From contig OY744608.1 in assembly GCA_963556255.1 (NCBI GenBank), positions 33,330,154-33,394,153 of the forward strand: a stretch of 64,000 nt of DNA, in the 5' to 3' direction. This document shows, piece by piece, positions 19,944-31,831 of this stretch (position 1 is the first letter of the stretch; each line of letters begins with the position of its first letter). Both the position numbers and the translations under genes were made by a program. Source of the stretch: Allolobophora icterica (Eukaryota > Annelida > Clitellata > Crassiclitellata > Lumbricidae). Under the pieces are notes generated by a model. It was not told the DNA's origin and searched no databases. It saw only the letters and a list, made by a program, of their open reading frames with translations.

Positions 19944-21902
19944 GTATCAAACGTTTATTCTATTAACTATAGCCGTATGTTGAGTTATCATCAACATTAG
20001 AAACTATTGTTATTTATCACGTGCTAAATAGACAGCCTGCAACCAAAGAGGCACGAGCTTAGACATTAATTTTGGTAATCTTATTATGTGATCCATTTTA
20101 AGTGCCCTTACTTAAAATATCTATATTTCACAACCCCCAAAACAACGTGAAATTTCGATGATCATGTGAGAATGTGACAAAATTTCCCTATTTCCTCCAC
20201 AAGTCCATGAGTCCACGTTGGATTATTGTCATATTCGTTTAAGCGTTTCTTCAACATGTGACGACAATATTAGGAAAGCGAGAAGCTATTGCTGATCAGC
20301 GTGGAATTTGATTCAAGGCTAGGATAGTAATGTTGCTAGCGAAAAGATGCTAAAAATCAGTAGAGTTTAACCACTTTGCAGGTACCTGGTACTATTACTT
20401 CTGTGTTGTTTAAAATTGACTAAGGATTTCTCATCATTTCTGCGTTGTTCAATTGAGATGGAAGGGTACTCCACAATGTAGGACCAAAAGATTTCCGCGA
20501 AAATTGTTTAGCTTCAAGCTTTATGTAGTCGATAGTTTCAGAGGCTTGTATATTTTGGATCATAGACATCAGTCTCTCGAGGAAAAAGTTCATAAATAGT
20601 AAAGGTAACATTGTACGGAAATGGTATATGCTTATTTGGCTAGAAAGCTAATTTGAAAATAATTTCTATATATTCTGATCATAATATAACCAGGGCTGTA
20701 GTCAAGGGTATACGCGGGTATGCAGCGTGTACTCACCTCTAGAGACCGTATACTATATCTCACAAAATATTTGTAACCACCTATAATATGTTTGGGAAAA
20801 CTAACCATTAGCGTATACGCACCTCCAATTTTGTTCGGAAAACTAACCGGTAGCATGTAGGCCTATACTCACCTCTAAGTTCACCACTACATCCTTGAAT
20901 ATAACACGAGTTAAAAGGCTGATTTGGTCCTATCTTTCTAATTTGCCACATAGATAGTTCAAATTGCATGTTTCTGAACACTTGTCAACCACTTAAAAAA
21001 TATTATTAGACCCAAGGAAATATTGCAGTAGGATAAGTAAAGAATATTATAAGCGAGTAGTAAAGATTTAGAAGAATATGTGATGGCTAATACAAGACAC
21101 GACACTTTCACTTCAAAGAACCCGGATGGGGAACTCATGATGACAATGTGAACAATATGCAAAACAATCTCCTGAAGCTGTAGGCGACAACACTTATTTT
21201 GGTATACAATTAGAGAAGAAAAGAAATTACAAAATCCTCACAAAATTAAAGCCCAGTAATGACAAGAAGGGTAAGTTCTAGAACAGCAGCATTCATCGGG
21301 TAAGTGGAACTTTTAAATAAAAGCTAATTATTAGAATATAATATTAGAATATTTGTGGAGATCCAGAAGAACGATTTCAACTATCATGGGTGCTTTATTT
21401 CTGATCGAGCTTAATAAATTTTTGAACCCATTGCCAATGTCTTGCAACCAAAGTACTTACCTGCAAAATACTACGTTTAATTATCAAACAAATTGCCAAG
21501 AAAATTAACATTAGCACAACAGGTACACATAATTTAGTTGGAACAAATTAGGTAATGAGATTTCGTTGTTGCTGGCATCAAATTTCTATCTTGTTGGATT
21601 TTATGTTGCGCTTTCTTATTGGCCAAACTGGTTAGTGAAGTTTGGCCTACTTGTTTAAACATATAAACGCAGACCGTCTAATTTCGATTAAGTCTAGTAT
21701 AATTTTATTTTGCAGTTTAGAATTTCACATTACCTAATTCAATTCCATATTTTAATATGTACAGTATACACCAAACTCTGAACTTTTTCATTGGAGATAC
21801 AGGTCTATAATAGTATATATATGGCTACAAACTTTCTGCAGACACCTGATATTGGAAATAATAAGAATTACTATGACGGTATGTTTCGGTTTTATTTTTC
21901 AG
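19944..21902 (+). other. Intron unit between E3 and E4
   Basis: Noncoding, homologous along its length to the E4-E5 intron and, with interruptions, to the E6-E7 and E7-E8 introns. Landmarks: 'gtatgttgagttat' after the exon, a 'gcaacca(a)a..cacgagctta' phrase, 'tcttcaacatgtgacg', 'gacactttcacttcaaag', 'ttgttgctggcat', and 'gaactttttcat' before the acceptor. Holds one MITE. Without it the exon-to-exon period is about 2.19 kb. Confidence 0.75.
20691..20897. mobile_element. hAT-type MITE, 207 bp
   Basis: Exact 8-bp duplication AATATAAC at 20683-20690 and 20898-20905. The ends CAGGGCTGTAGTCAAGG and CAAGGATGTAGTGGTGA (right, reversed) match in part. Internal 'gaaaactaacc' is repeated. The unit without the insert is seen in the E4-E5 intron, where the site is uninterrupted. 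Confidence 0.88.
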
Positions 21903-22346
21903 TACCATGTATTCCTTCTTTACCATGTCCGTCACGTAAACTGGCCATCACGGTCGACAACATAATGCGCCTTTACATCGATGGGACTGAGAAGACTGGT
22001 CTAGCAAACGCCAACGATTGGACGAAGGCTGACATCGTTGAGCTACCGTGGACTACTAGAGTCATCGGCGTTCAGGGAACTGGCCGAGGCGCCGTCGCTG
22101 GAATTCTAGCCTCAACCGATTACGGTTCTATTCTGACCAATTCCTTGTGGAAGTGCACCAATGTCTTCTACAAAGGATGGGAGTTGGTTGGCTTTGATGA
22201 TTCATCCTGGCCTTCAGCGTATGTCGTTGGAATTCATCAGACTTCACCGTGGACGCTGGTGCCAGGGATCAGGACAGACGCCTACTGGATATGGACGCCA
22301 GAGTACAAAGGCGGAGATTTGGTTGTCTACTGCAGGAAAGTTATAG
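21903..22346 (+). CDS. Exon E4: tandem-domain protein, gene B
   Basis: Phase 1-1, 444 nt. The acceptor is TTTTTCAG and the donor is G|GTATCA. It shares ADIVELPWTTRVIGV with E5, and NVFYKGW and VVGIHQTSPWTLVPG with E3. Its own variants are GTGRGAVAG, STDYGS and YCRKVIG. The order of blocks and the CPS, WKC and YCR cysteines is conserved. As a member of the repeated ectodomain it should be extracellular if the gene carries a signal exon, as gene C does. Confidence 0.85.
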
Positions 22347-24249
22347 GTATCAAGCGCTTATTCAATTCAACTACAAACCATATGTTCAATAACGAACAAT
22401 ATTAGAAACTACTGTAATTTAACAGGTACTCAATAGGAAAACCTGCAACCAAAAAGACACGAGCTTATACATCTGGTTATCCTATTACTGTGATACATTT
22501 TAGCGGCCTCACTGAAAAATTTATTTCCCATGCCCCCAAGGCAAAGTGAAATTTCGATGACAACGTGAGAATGTGACGAAATTCCCATATTGCCAATATA
22601 TATGTCCATGGGTCTATATTCGTGTGTTGTCATTCGTTTAGGCTTTTCTTCAACATGTAACGCTGATATTAGGAAAGCGAGGAGTTATTGCTGATAAACA
22701 TGGAATTTAATAGAAGGTTAAGGTGGTAATGTTTCGAGCGACAATGTGCTAAAAAGCATTAGATTTTTACTACTTTGCAGGTACTGCTACCACTGGGTAG
22801 TTCAAAATTGACTAAAGATTTCAGTGTTGTTCAATTGAGGTTTAAAGGTACCCCACCATGTAGGACCAAACATCTCCGAAAACTGATTTGGTTTCAAGCT
22901 GGACATAGTTGATACTTTTTACAGACTTATGTATTTTTATCATGCACCAGTTTTTCCAGAAAAAGTTCATGAAAGATAGAGATAACATATTGTACGGTTA
23001 CGGTATAATTATATGCTAAGTTGGCTGTAAGTTTAATTTGAAAATAACCTATATTTCGGTCATAATATGATGATGAGTACCCTGCCCGAAGACAGGTCTG
23101 TTGGCTTTATGACACCCGGAGATGAGATGGGTGAGTGGTTTTCCTGTTGCCTGTTGCAATTGTGGGTGAGCTAGTCAGTCGGTTGAGGTAGATTCGAACC
23201 TGTGACGCTGCGGTTGCAAGGCACAGAATATAGCGTTACACCATCCAGTCCAATTTGGTCATAATATAATAAGTGTTAAAAGGCTGATTTGTTCCTGTCT
23301 TTCCAATGTGGCAATGTGCCACATAAACCGTTCAGATTGCCTGTCTCTGAACAGCCTCCTTGGGAAACAGCTACAATTAAACACAAGGAAATATTGCAGT
23401 TGGACAAGTAAAGAATATTAGCGAGTAGCAAATGTTTAGCAGAATAGCCTATGTTTCGGAAAGTGATAGCTAATACAAGACACTTTCACTTCAAAGCACC
23501 AGCATAGGGAACTCAAGATGACAATATTTATGAATATGTCAAACAGTATATCTCAAAGCTGTAAGCCGACAACACGTGTTTTGGGATAATATTAGGGAAG
23601 AAAACACGTCAATTCCTCACAAGATTATAAGAGGCCAGTAATAACAAGGAGATTAACTTTTAGAATAGCAGAATCCATCAACTGAGTTTAACTTTTTAAA
23701 TTAAAGCTAACATTAGATTATAATATTAGAATATTTGTGGAGATCAAGATGGACAAATCCATCCATCCGCGGTTCTTTTTCCTATCTGATCTAGTTTCAC
23801 ATGCCTGTAAACTGCTACAGTTAATTATTAAACACACACAGCCAAGAAAATTAACGCAACAGTCATGCTTTAATTAGTTGCAATGGATTAGGTCGAGAGA
23901 TTTCGGTGTTGCTGGCATTTTATTTCTGTCTAGTTGAGATCTATGTTACTTCTTTCTTATTCGCCGAACTGCATGGTTAGTGCAGCTTCGCCTACTTGTA
24001 TATAGGGCCTACAGAGAAAAGAAGGCCCGAAATTTGACATAGGCCTAGTCTAGCATATTTTGCAGTTTAGAATTTCACATTACTTATTCAAATCCAGATT
24101 TTAATATGTAGGCCTACATCATACACCAAACTCTAAACTTTTTCATTAGAGATACAGGTCTATAATTATGGTCGAAAACTTTCTGCTGATACCAGAAATT
24201 GGAAATAATAGGAATGACTATGAAGGATGTTTCGGTTATACTTTTTTAG
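22347..24249 (+). other. Intron unit between E4 and E5
   Basis: Same landmarks as the E3-E4 intron. It contains a tRNA-type SINE at 23069-23256. Excluding it the exon-to-exon period is about 2.15 kb. Noncoding. Confidence 0.75.
23069..23256 (-). mobile_element. tRNA-derived SINE
   Basis: Minus strand. A box-like TGGATGGTGTAACGC lies near the 5' end and a good B box, AGGTTCGAATCTACC, near 23205-23191. The 3' tail is (ATC)-like (23069-23076). Flanked by the 11-bp duplication GGTCATAATAT at 23058-23068 and 23257-23267. The empty site is present in sister introns. Pol III promoter function is inferred from the boxes. Confidence 0.82.
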
Positions 24250-24693
24250 CATCATGTATTCCTTCTTTACCATGTCCGTCACGTAAACTGACTATCACGG
24301 TCGACAACATAATGCGCCTTTACATCGATGGGACTGAGAAGACTGGTCTAGCAAACGCCAACGATTGGACGAAGGCTGACATCGTTGAGCTACCGTGGAC
24401 TACTAGAGTCATCGGCGTTCAGGGAACTGACCAAGGCGTCGTCGCTGGAATTCTAGCCTCGACCGATGACGGTTCCATCGTGACCAATTCCTTGTGGAAG
24501 TGCACCAATGTCTACTACGACGGATGGCAGTTGGTTAGCTTCGATGATTCGTCCTGGCCTTTGGCGCATGTCGTTGCAATCCATCAGACTTCTCCGTGGA
24601 GGCTGGTACCAGGGATCAGGACAGACGCCTACTGGATATGGACGCCAGAGTACAAAGGCGGACATTTGGTTGTCTACTGCAGGAAAGATTTAG
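24250..24693 (+). CDS. Exon E5: last domain of gene B
   Basis: Phase 1-1, 444 nt. The acceptor is TTTTTTAG and the donor is G|GTTAGA, the same donor context as E1. The left half (ADIVELPWTTRVIGV) equals E4. The right half (SIVTNSLWKC, YYDGWQLVSF, PLAHVVAIHQTSPWRLVPG) equals E6. This is the clearest two-parent mosaic in the window. The downstream intron matches that of E1 and leads to the 35-nt terminal exon. Confidence 0.87.
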
Positions 24694-25790
24694 GTTAGAT
24701 TAATACCATTATAGTACTTTAACATAACCCACAATATGAGATGTCATTCACAGAAGGGCATTATACTAGGCCCTATACGTTATAAGCATGATCTAATCGG
24801 ATCATTGGCCCAACTGGATAAGTCTATTCTAATATGTCGCAACTTGTGTGTTGATTTATTGTAAATCAAAGTGAATGTCATCTGATTTAGCACTATTACT
24901 TCCTCTGCTAAGTTACATAGATCCTAGTCAGTCATTAGCTACGAGAAATATAAGATTCTTCTTTGAACGTTTGCAATGCAAAGCTCAGGCTCCGCTGCGC
25001 ATTCGGGTGATCGTAGCAGTTATAGAACTTCTATAATGCATTTATACTGACGTAATCTTGTCTAATCTTCTTTACGTTACAGACTGATCACACCAAGGTT
25101 AACCGTTATAACATTTGATAATTTTGATTAGGCCTATTCTAGCCTGTTTCGTACGTATTGTTCTCGTGTTGATGTGGGAAAGCGATGAACCTATAGATCT
25201 CTCAGGGCAACTGAATGCAACGATTCTTAAATATAAGAGAATTTGGGTAAATTGAACAGTAGACGGGCGTCACAGTTCAGAGCAGACAGGAGATTATTGC
25301 TTCGGAATTTCGTCAAGCCAGCAAGGATGAAATTGCAGTAGTCCAGGCGCGTCGCGACAAATGAAGTAGGGTCGTTACGGCGCTGAACGATAGGTTACGC
25401 CCTCTTGATAGAATTTGACGCAGCTGACAGAGGCAGGCAATTGGACCCAGACGTTCACGTGTTTTACAGCCACGGATTATTCACTGTCGAAAGATGACGG
25501 ACAAAGGGTTCGGGAGACCAGTTCGGAAATGACGACAGGAGTAGTTCTAGGTTGACTCTTATTCTGCGCCTGTCGATTACCAAGCCCCTGATATTTCGTT
25601 TTGGCTGGGTTGAGCCGAAGCAACTTAAATGACATCCACGCCAGCTTTACCTCCAGCACAATGGTGATCACTGACTTAAATCACGCGAAGAACTGACGAT
25701 GCTCGAAAAAACAGCATTTCCAACGTTAAGACCAAATGGTCAAAAGCGTGCCTGTGTTTCTATTTGACTTTGTATGTCCTTCTTTTGCAG
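24694..25790 (+). other. Last intron of gene B
   Basis: Starts GTTAGA and ends TTCTTTTGCAG. Homologous to the last intron of gene A on both sides of its internal LINE fragment. No other gene content. Confidence 0.75.
25245..25680 (-). mobile_element. Old LINE fragment shared with gene A
   Basis: Minus-strand remnant of RT and its C-terminal side (SFKLLRLNPAKT near 25630). Breakpoint near 'cctccagcac' identical to that of 3813-4190. Here the part toward the LINE 3' end is different and slightly longer. Heavily mutated. Confidence 0.7.
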
Positions 25791-25825
25791 GGAAGCTGAA
25801 ACCCTGTCGTTACCGAGAACAGTAA
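25791..25825 (+). CDS. Terminal coding exon of gene B (KLKPCRYREQ stop)
   Basis: The acceptor TTCTTTTGCAG ends at 25790. Phase-1 joining to E5 gives Gly (split codon) then KLKPCRYREQ and TAA at 25823-25825. Length, phase, a single Cys and the stop position match the gene A exon at 4298-4332, while the residues differ. Downstream 'ggtttgttttct' is conserved. The exon closes gene B at about 154 + 3x148 + 11 residues plus an unknown N terminus. Confidence 0.65.
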
Positions 25826-26940
25826 TGGTTTAACTTCTTCAGGTTTGTTTTCTCGCTGTTGGAGAAAAAATTTATGTGTTAGCGCTATGCCGTAAATCTA
25901 AATTTAAACATTTACTTTACTTGTTAATGGTTTGGCACGTCGATGTTAGGAAAACTGTCGCTCATTAAAATTTGTTTTATCTGTGGATATCTTTCTCTAT
26001 CTCGGCCTCCAGTCTCCTCCTCTCTGAAATTCTACAACCGCTCCTTAGGCTCTTTGGAATTAACTCTCTAAAGATCCCCGCCAGTTTGCTCATTCTCCTA
26101 TCTCGCCTGTTAATTTAACCTCTCCTCCACTGCTTCCCCTCACGTCTGAAAACCAAACTCTTCAAGCTCTCATATCCTGATTCTATTCCTGCACCACCAC
26201 ACGACCACCATCATCACCGATTACCACCGTAGCACCCTGCTGTCTCCTCGGCTTGACCTCCCCGGACTCTGACCTGGCACCGAAACGGACAAGGCAGATT
26301 GGCTATTGCGAACTTGATATGATATTGCACCGGCAAATGAACTGGTCCCCCGAACGTGGCTTTTGTGTGGCGCCGAGAAATTTCATAGATTTATATGACA
26401 TTACATTGATTGGAGTAGATTAATTATGAATCATTGAATAGTTGATTCTATGGGAATAGTTTGTGTGATAATTGATTTTTAAAGGGGTTTGTTTTTCAGG
26501 AGACTCATGGAGAATGGAATCAAGGCCTACTGTTAGTCTCTCTCAGGAGCAAATTCACTTTCCACAAAGACGTCTCAAAACTTATTAACCGTTCAAAAAT
26601 TCTGCCTTCTGGTTGCTGATCGATTCATACTGCTGCAGTGTTTGCTAATTGTATGCAATTATATTGCTTTCTGACTAGACTTTTGGAAAATGTTCTACAT
26701 AGTTATGTATTAGCCTACTCTTGATGCATGCGCATTTAATATTTTTGGGACATCAGAGAAATTACCAATACCATATTTGACTTGCCTATACCTATCTGCA
26801 TGGTAAATTCTATCCACTATTAACTACACACTTGTTATAGGATCCCTGCATATTTTGTTATTATATCACAAGCAATGACTTTGTTCTTAATATTATACTA
26901 AAATACTATGGGCCCTACACCTACAGGTACGTGTAGGCAG
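25826..26940 (+). other. Intergenic sequence downstream of gene B
   Basis: 25826-26770 is homologous to 4333-4960 downstream of gene A, except for an insertion around 25985-26400 rich in short pyrimidine blocks ('cctctc', 'caccaccac') of unknown origin. No gene seen. Confidence 0.6.
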
Positions 26941-27454
26941 GGTCTAAATCGGTAAAGGTCGAGATCCAGAGGGGTCAGGCAAGCAGACGGTCAGACAACT
27001 AAGGCGGATGGTATTTAGAATTGAAGCGACGATGGAGGTAAGGTGAAGCGGAGGACTCAGGACAGGATTTGTAAAAGAGCGTGCTTTCAGTTTTGAGTGA
27101 AAGATCAAACTGTGGAGAGATGGCAAGGGGTGAGGTTTTGGTGAGTTCAAAGTATGGATCAGATGTTTTCATAATTCTGACTGGAGTTATTCTAGAGAGG
27201 CGAAACAGCTATGAATATATGGAGCGATTTGTAATCCTTCTGATGAGGTGATGGAAGGGCGGAGAAGTTTTAGTTTGGAAGAGGAGCGGGTTGAACGAAG
27301 TGGTTGTATTGTGAATAATTGACGAAGGTAGGAGGGATGGGAGGATTTAAGTGTGTCGTAGGTTAGGACTTTGTATTTTATTTGTTCACGCATTTTAAGC
27401 AAGTGAAGTGATTTGAAGACAGAAGTGATCGATGTTATTGTGTTTGGAGGATTT

Positions 27455-27594
<140 letters not shown>

Positions 27595-28193
27595 CTCGAT
27601 AGCTTAAAGGCGGTTTATTTTGGTGGTGTCTGTATTCAGGAAAAACTAGTTGCAATAGTCTAGTTTGCCGGAGCTATGGATGTAGCGACAGTAGAATAGA
27701 TGCGGATTTGAAATCAAGCATAGGGCTAATTATGTTAATATCACGGATATACATGAAAGAAGAACGGGAAAATGAGTGACATGTTCGAACAAGGTCAGAT
27801 TTGGATCAAAAATCAGAACAAAGTTGCGGACAGGAGAATTGGCAGTGAATTTGTGGATGGACGCAGTCTAGGTTAAGGGGGAAAGGATTCTGGAATTTTT
27901 TTTATCTGTTCACGTAGGCCTATGAGTATGAATTCAGTTTTAGACAGAGTCAGGCACAGGAGGATTGATGTCATCCATGATGAGATATGGATAATCACGT
28001 GAAGAAGATGAGTTGGAAAAGCTGTTTGGAGAGAACGAGATGAATAGTTGAGTGGCGTCAGCATATAGGTGATGGCCAACTGAGAGTGCTTGAGTAAGTG
28101 AGCTGTGTGGTGCAGCGTAAAGGATGAACAAAAAAAGGCCCAAGAACAGAGCCTAGAGTAACTCGTGGCTCTTCGGCGTGAAAACTCCGACAC

Positions 28194-28290
28194 TGTATCA
28201 ATGCTGTAGTCGGGAGCGCCTCTGAGTAGTAGTAGACTTGCGGAGGCGCTATAGAAATATCCGAAATAAATAAATAAATAAGTGAGAAGG
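28194..28290 (+). mobile_element. LINE 3' end with (AAAT)n tail
   Basis: Plus-strand 3' box 'gggagcgcctctgagtagtag' ... 'gaggcgctatagaaat' followed by AAAT repeats, nested in a minus-strand LINE. Confidence 0.75.
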
Positions 28291-28300
28291 CATGATTTTG

Positions 28301-28440
28301 CACTGGCGTAAACTTGTCCAAAATATTGGGGGGGGGGGAGCATTTGGCTGTTTATTCTACACTTGTTGCATTGGATGTACAGTACATCTCAATTATTGGG
28401 GCACGTGCCCCGGCTGCTCACCCCAGAGTCTACGCCTATG
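28301..28440. mobile_element. Short hAT-type MITE
   Basis: The termini are CACTGGCGTAAACTTG and, read in reverse, CATAGGCGTAGACTC. The flanks TGATTTTG and TGATTTGG (offset by one base) match at 7 of 8. Contains a G-run and 'gggcacgtgcccc'. No coding. Confidence 0.65.
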
Positions 28441-28626
28441 ATGATTTGGAACGTAATCGTAATCGTAAAATTAAAACTTCTAAAGCGCCACTCTATAGCC
28501 AAGCGTATGTTCCAGGCTTTTTGACGAGCGATAAAGATTCCGGTGTTTTAATACAGAAAGTGCGGGAAGAGTGATAGATCGAATCCAGTGGAGAGAAGTA
28601 TCAGTAGAACCAAATCAGGTTGAAAC

Positions 28627-28677
28627 TGATCACAACATCCTACTCTTTAAAGTAGCCTAAATAGGATGTTGTGATCA
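28627..28677. repeat. Palindrome with 16-bp arms
   Basis: TGATCACAACATCCTA at 28627-28642 and its exact complement at 28662-28677, with a 19-nt spacer. The right arm is LINE coding sequence (the Asp-His motif); the left arm is an inverted copy of it. Confidence 0.8.
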
Positions 28678-29040
28678 ATGGTATGAAAGGCTGCTGAAAT
28701 ATCAAGGACGCAGGTTCAAGAGACCTGCTGATGAGAGATGGCAAAACAAGTTTATTGTTGAGTAAAGTGAGTGGGGTTTCAGTTGAGTGGCCCTTGGTAA
28801 AACCAGACTGGTGTGGGCTAAGGGAGTAAGGGGTGAGTTGAAAGTCAGATATTCATTGATCCGAGACAAGTTGATTTGGAGATGAATAATAGGTTCGAGA
28901 CAGGTCCGTAGTTTGAAAGGATTTCTTTATCAAGTGATGGTTTCTTGAGGAGAGACTAAAAAGTGTTTGAAGAGGAGAGGGAAATTACTATTAGATAAGG
29001 ATAGGTTGATTGTCTTTGTAATGATAGGAGCAAGGATAGA

Positions 29041-29093
29041 TAATAATAATAATAAAAAAAAAATAATAATAATAATAATAATAATAATTGTGA
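29041..29093. repeat. (AAT)n tract, left side of the R2-like LINE
   Basis: AAT repeats with a central A-run. They directly precede the first recognisable coding sequence of the LINE. Confidence 0.9.
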
Positions 29094-29097
29094 TAGG

Positions 29098-31722
29098 TTA
29101 TCTGTGGCGTAGACTAGCTTCGAAGGGTGCAAACTCAGCCGCAATACCCAGAATTGCAGCTTTCTTATCGCCTAGGCAGCTGGGAGTGGCGACGCCGGGT
29201 GGGGCGGAGGCGGCGGTGCACGCCGCGCGTCGCTTCATTGCAGCCATGGATTCAGAGACTGTCTTCGTCAAACTAGATATATTGTCGCAATCGAAGGTCG
29301 CCTGTCGTGTGTTTGCCGTGTGTTGATGTCGACCCTCGACTGCTTGTTCTTTTACTTGCACTTTGTTTTAACGTGCCTAACTTTTCTATAGAAGATTCAC
29401 GACGAACTTTGTTTAATTAATAAAGGAATTTAATTAAAGAAACAAATATATACAATAACTCTACGGGAGCTTCCACGTAGTATTAAAGCGTTTAGATATT
29501 AAATCGGACTATCTCAATGTTGCTTCGTACAGCCTAACTACAGATCGTTCTTCGCGTCAGTCTCTGAATCTGACGGACTATACTCTGCCGCCGCCGCTGG
29601 TCGTTCCTCTCGATGTTGATCGCTCGACCGATGTTCACACGTCGCCCTCGTCAGTAGTACTAGTCCCGTATTCTCCTTTTCCTTCTGTTAAGTAGGAACT
29701 CCAGCGTCCGTCAGTCCGCCCCCTCCCCACGTCATGCTATCGTCAATTAGTGTCAGATTGCTCCTCGAGACGCGGGTCGTCGCTCGCCTGCAGCGCGGGC
29801 GGTGTCTGGTTACACCATAGCCGCGAGGTGTCCTATTACACCTTGGCTGTGTGGTGTCCGATTACACCTCGGCCTCGCTGCCTTCATTGTTGACCAAGTG
29901 GGGACTGGCTTTCGTCCGTCATCATTCCATCTCGATCGCCAACGACGACTCCATCGTGATGATGATGACATCTCGTCGTTGTCGTCGATCTCCTCACGCG
30001 ACATATATCAAACGCCTTTAATAGCATGCACCGCGACAAAATGCTGGCTGCAGTAAACGGGCTGCTGCCGGATTTGGCGCCATATTGTTATCTGGCTTAC
30101 GCGAGGGCTTCTACGCTAAAGTTTGGCAGTTACATCATACAGTCGGCGGTTGGTCCTCAGCAGGGGGACCCCTGGGTCCCCTCCTCTTCTGCCTCCCTCT
30201 TCAGCCCGCTCTTCTGAAACTGTCCTCCCCACTTACGTTTGGATACCTTGATGACATCTCTTTGGGCGGCCCGACTACGAAAGTGGTGGCGGACATGGCG
30301 TCTTTGGAGGCGGATTGCGCCGACTTAGGTTTAACCCTTAACAGGGCGAAATGCGAAGTGGTGACCAGGGATATACAACAGACCAGGAATGGCGCCTTCT
30401 CACAATTCGCTTACACCGACCCTGACGACGCAATGCTTCTGGGCGCACCACTCGCGGCAGGCTCTGCCATGCAGGAAGCATTGCAGTCCAGAATAGCTGA
30501 ATTGGCGAGTGCGCTGGACAGGTTGAGCACGATAGGAAGGCAGGACGCTCTTTTGATTCTCAGAAGTTCTTTAGGCACCCCAAGGCTGCTCTACACTCTT
30601 CGATGTGCTCCGTGCATAAACCAACCGGCCCTTCAGGACTACGATCAAAAACTGAGAAAAGGCTTAGAGACCATCCTCAACATCAGCCTGTCAGAACATC
30701 AGTGGCTCCAGACAACGCTCCCCATAGGAATGGGTGGAATTGGGATACGTAGGGCGTCATCGCTGGCGCTTCCCGCCTTTTTGGCATCGGCCGCGGGCAC
30801 CCTCGTACTCCAGTCCAGCATCCTGGTGGGGCTAAGTCTGGGCCCAGACCAGCTGACTGAGAGTTTCCAACATCAATGGGAGGAGGAGACAAACCAAACG
30901 ATAGCAGCCGACTTCCGGTCGGGTGTCCAGGCGAATTGGGACGCGCCGCTCCTCAAACGCACATATAACGACCTTGAACAGGCACTGGTGGATGATCACG
31001 ATCGGGCAAGATGGAAAGCGGTCACCGCGGAGCACGCAGGGGACTGGTTCTACACGCTACCCATCACTGCGTGTGGGTTGAGGCTGAGCGATGAGGCGGT
31101 GAGGGTCGCCGTCGGCTTGCGGCTGGGAGCTACCATCTGCGAGCTGCATACCTGCCCTTGTGGCGCAGCGGTCACGGCAAGAGGATCACACGGATTGGCA
31201 TGCCCTCTGGGCTTCGGAAGAATGGCCCGACACGCGGCCATCAATGATCTGATTTGCCGGGCGCTTTGCAGGGCGGGGTTCCTGGCGGTCAAGGAGCCTT
31301 CGGGACTGAACCGCGCTGATGGAAAAAGACCGGACGGCCTCACCCTCATCCCATGGAGGGCCGGCAGAAGCTTGGTGTGGGACGCCACAGTGGTGGATAC
31401 ACTGGCTCCATCCTACCTTCTTTCAACGGCAGCACGAGCAGGCGCGGCGGCGGAACTAGCAGATGAGAGAAAGACTCGCAAATATCAGGCCCTCCAGGGA
31501 ACTCACTTTTTTGTCCCGCTTGCTTTAGAAACTTTGGGCCCTATCAACAGCAATGGGCTTGATTTTATAGGAGAATTGGGTCGACACCTTGCTAACGCCG
31601 CGGGCGAACCACGCGAGACGAGTTTTTTGCATCAAAGAATCTCTGTCACCATTCAACGATTTAACGCGGTGGCATTTAGCGGCTCAATGGTATCAGCCCA
31701 GCAGGACTTGGACGAGGGTTAG
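29098..31722 (+). pseudogene. RT and restriction-like endonuclease ORF, broken
   Basis: Frame 2 carries the RT start up to 29282. The solo LTR plus one 5-bp duplication (726 nt, a multiple of three) intervenes, and frame 2 resumes at 30009 with NAFNSMHRDKML and reaches GPQQGDP. One C is missing from the C-run at 30169-30172, so the rest continues in frame 1 to the stop at 31720-31722. That part holds FGYLDDISLGG (catalytic), LNRAKCEVV, the thumb, a CPCG..HGLACP zinc motif near 31155-31210, RPDGLTLIPW near 31330-31360, and DATVVDTLAPSYL (endonuclease). Two independent lesions make it nonfunctional. Confidence 0.85.
29283..30003 (-). mobile_element. Solo LTR, diverged relative of the Ty3/gypsy LTR
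   Basis: 721 bp, TG...CA on the minus strand (plus-strand ends TGTCGCAATCG and CACGCGACA). Flanked by the exact 5-bp duplication TATAT at 29278-29282 and 30004-30008. Homologous in reverse to the LTRs at 45899-46711 and 51592-52405, sharing 'gatgtcgaccctcgact', 'cttttacttgcacttt' and the terminal 'cctcacgcgaca'. Divergence is substantial, so it is older or from a subfamily. It lies in RT motif A of the LINE. Confidence 0.9.
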
Positions 31723-31787
31723 CCGTTCCGGAAAAAACAACTAATTTAATCTCTAAGACCCTGAGGGAACGAAGTACCTCAGGGCAA

Positions 31788-31796
31788 AAAAAAAAA

Positions 31797-31831
<35 letters not shown>

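Larger units (their letters stand above)
29094..31787 (+). mobile_element. LINE with restriction-like endonuclease, split by a solo LTR
   Basis: After subtracting the LTR the element is about 1.97 kb, 5'-truncated. It begins in the RT N-terminal region (RLASKGANSAAIPRIAAF, GGAEAAVHAARRF), passes motif A at the LTR site, GPQQGDP and a YLDD catalytic box, and ends with a zinc-binding region and an RPDG...D endonuclease-type motif. The 3' end carries an 8-bp hairpin (CCCTGAGG at 31759-31766, CCTCAGGG at 31777-31784) and an A-run. The (AAT)n tract follows. C-terminal restriction-like endonucleases are known from R2, R4 and NeSL-type LINEs; the exact clade is not assigned. Confidence 0.8.
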
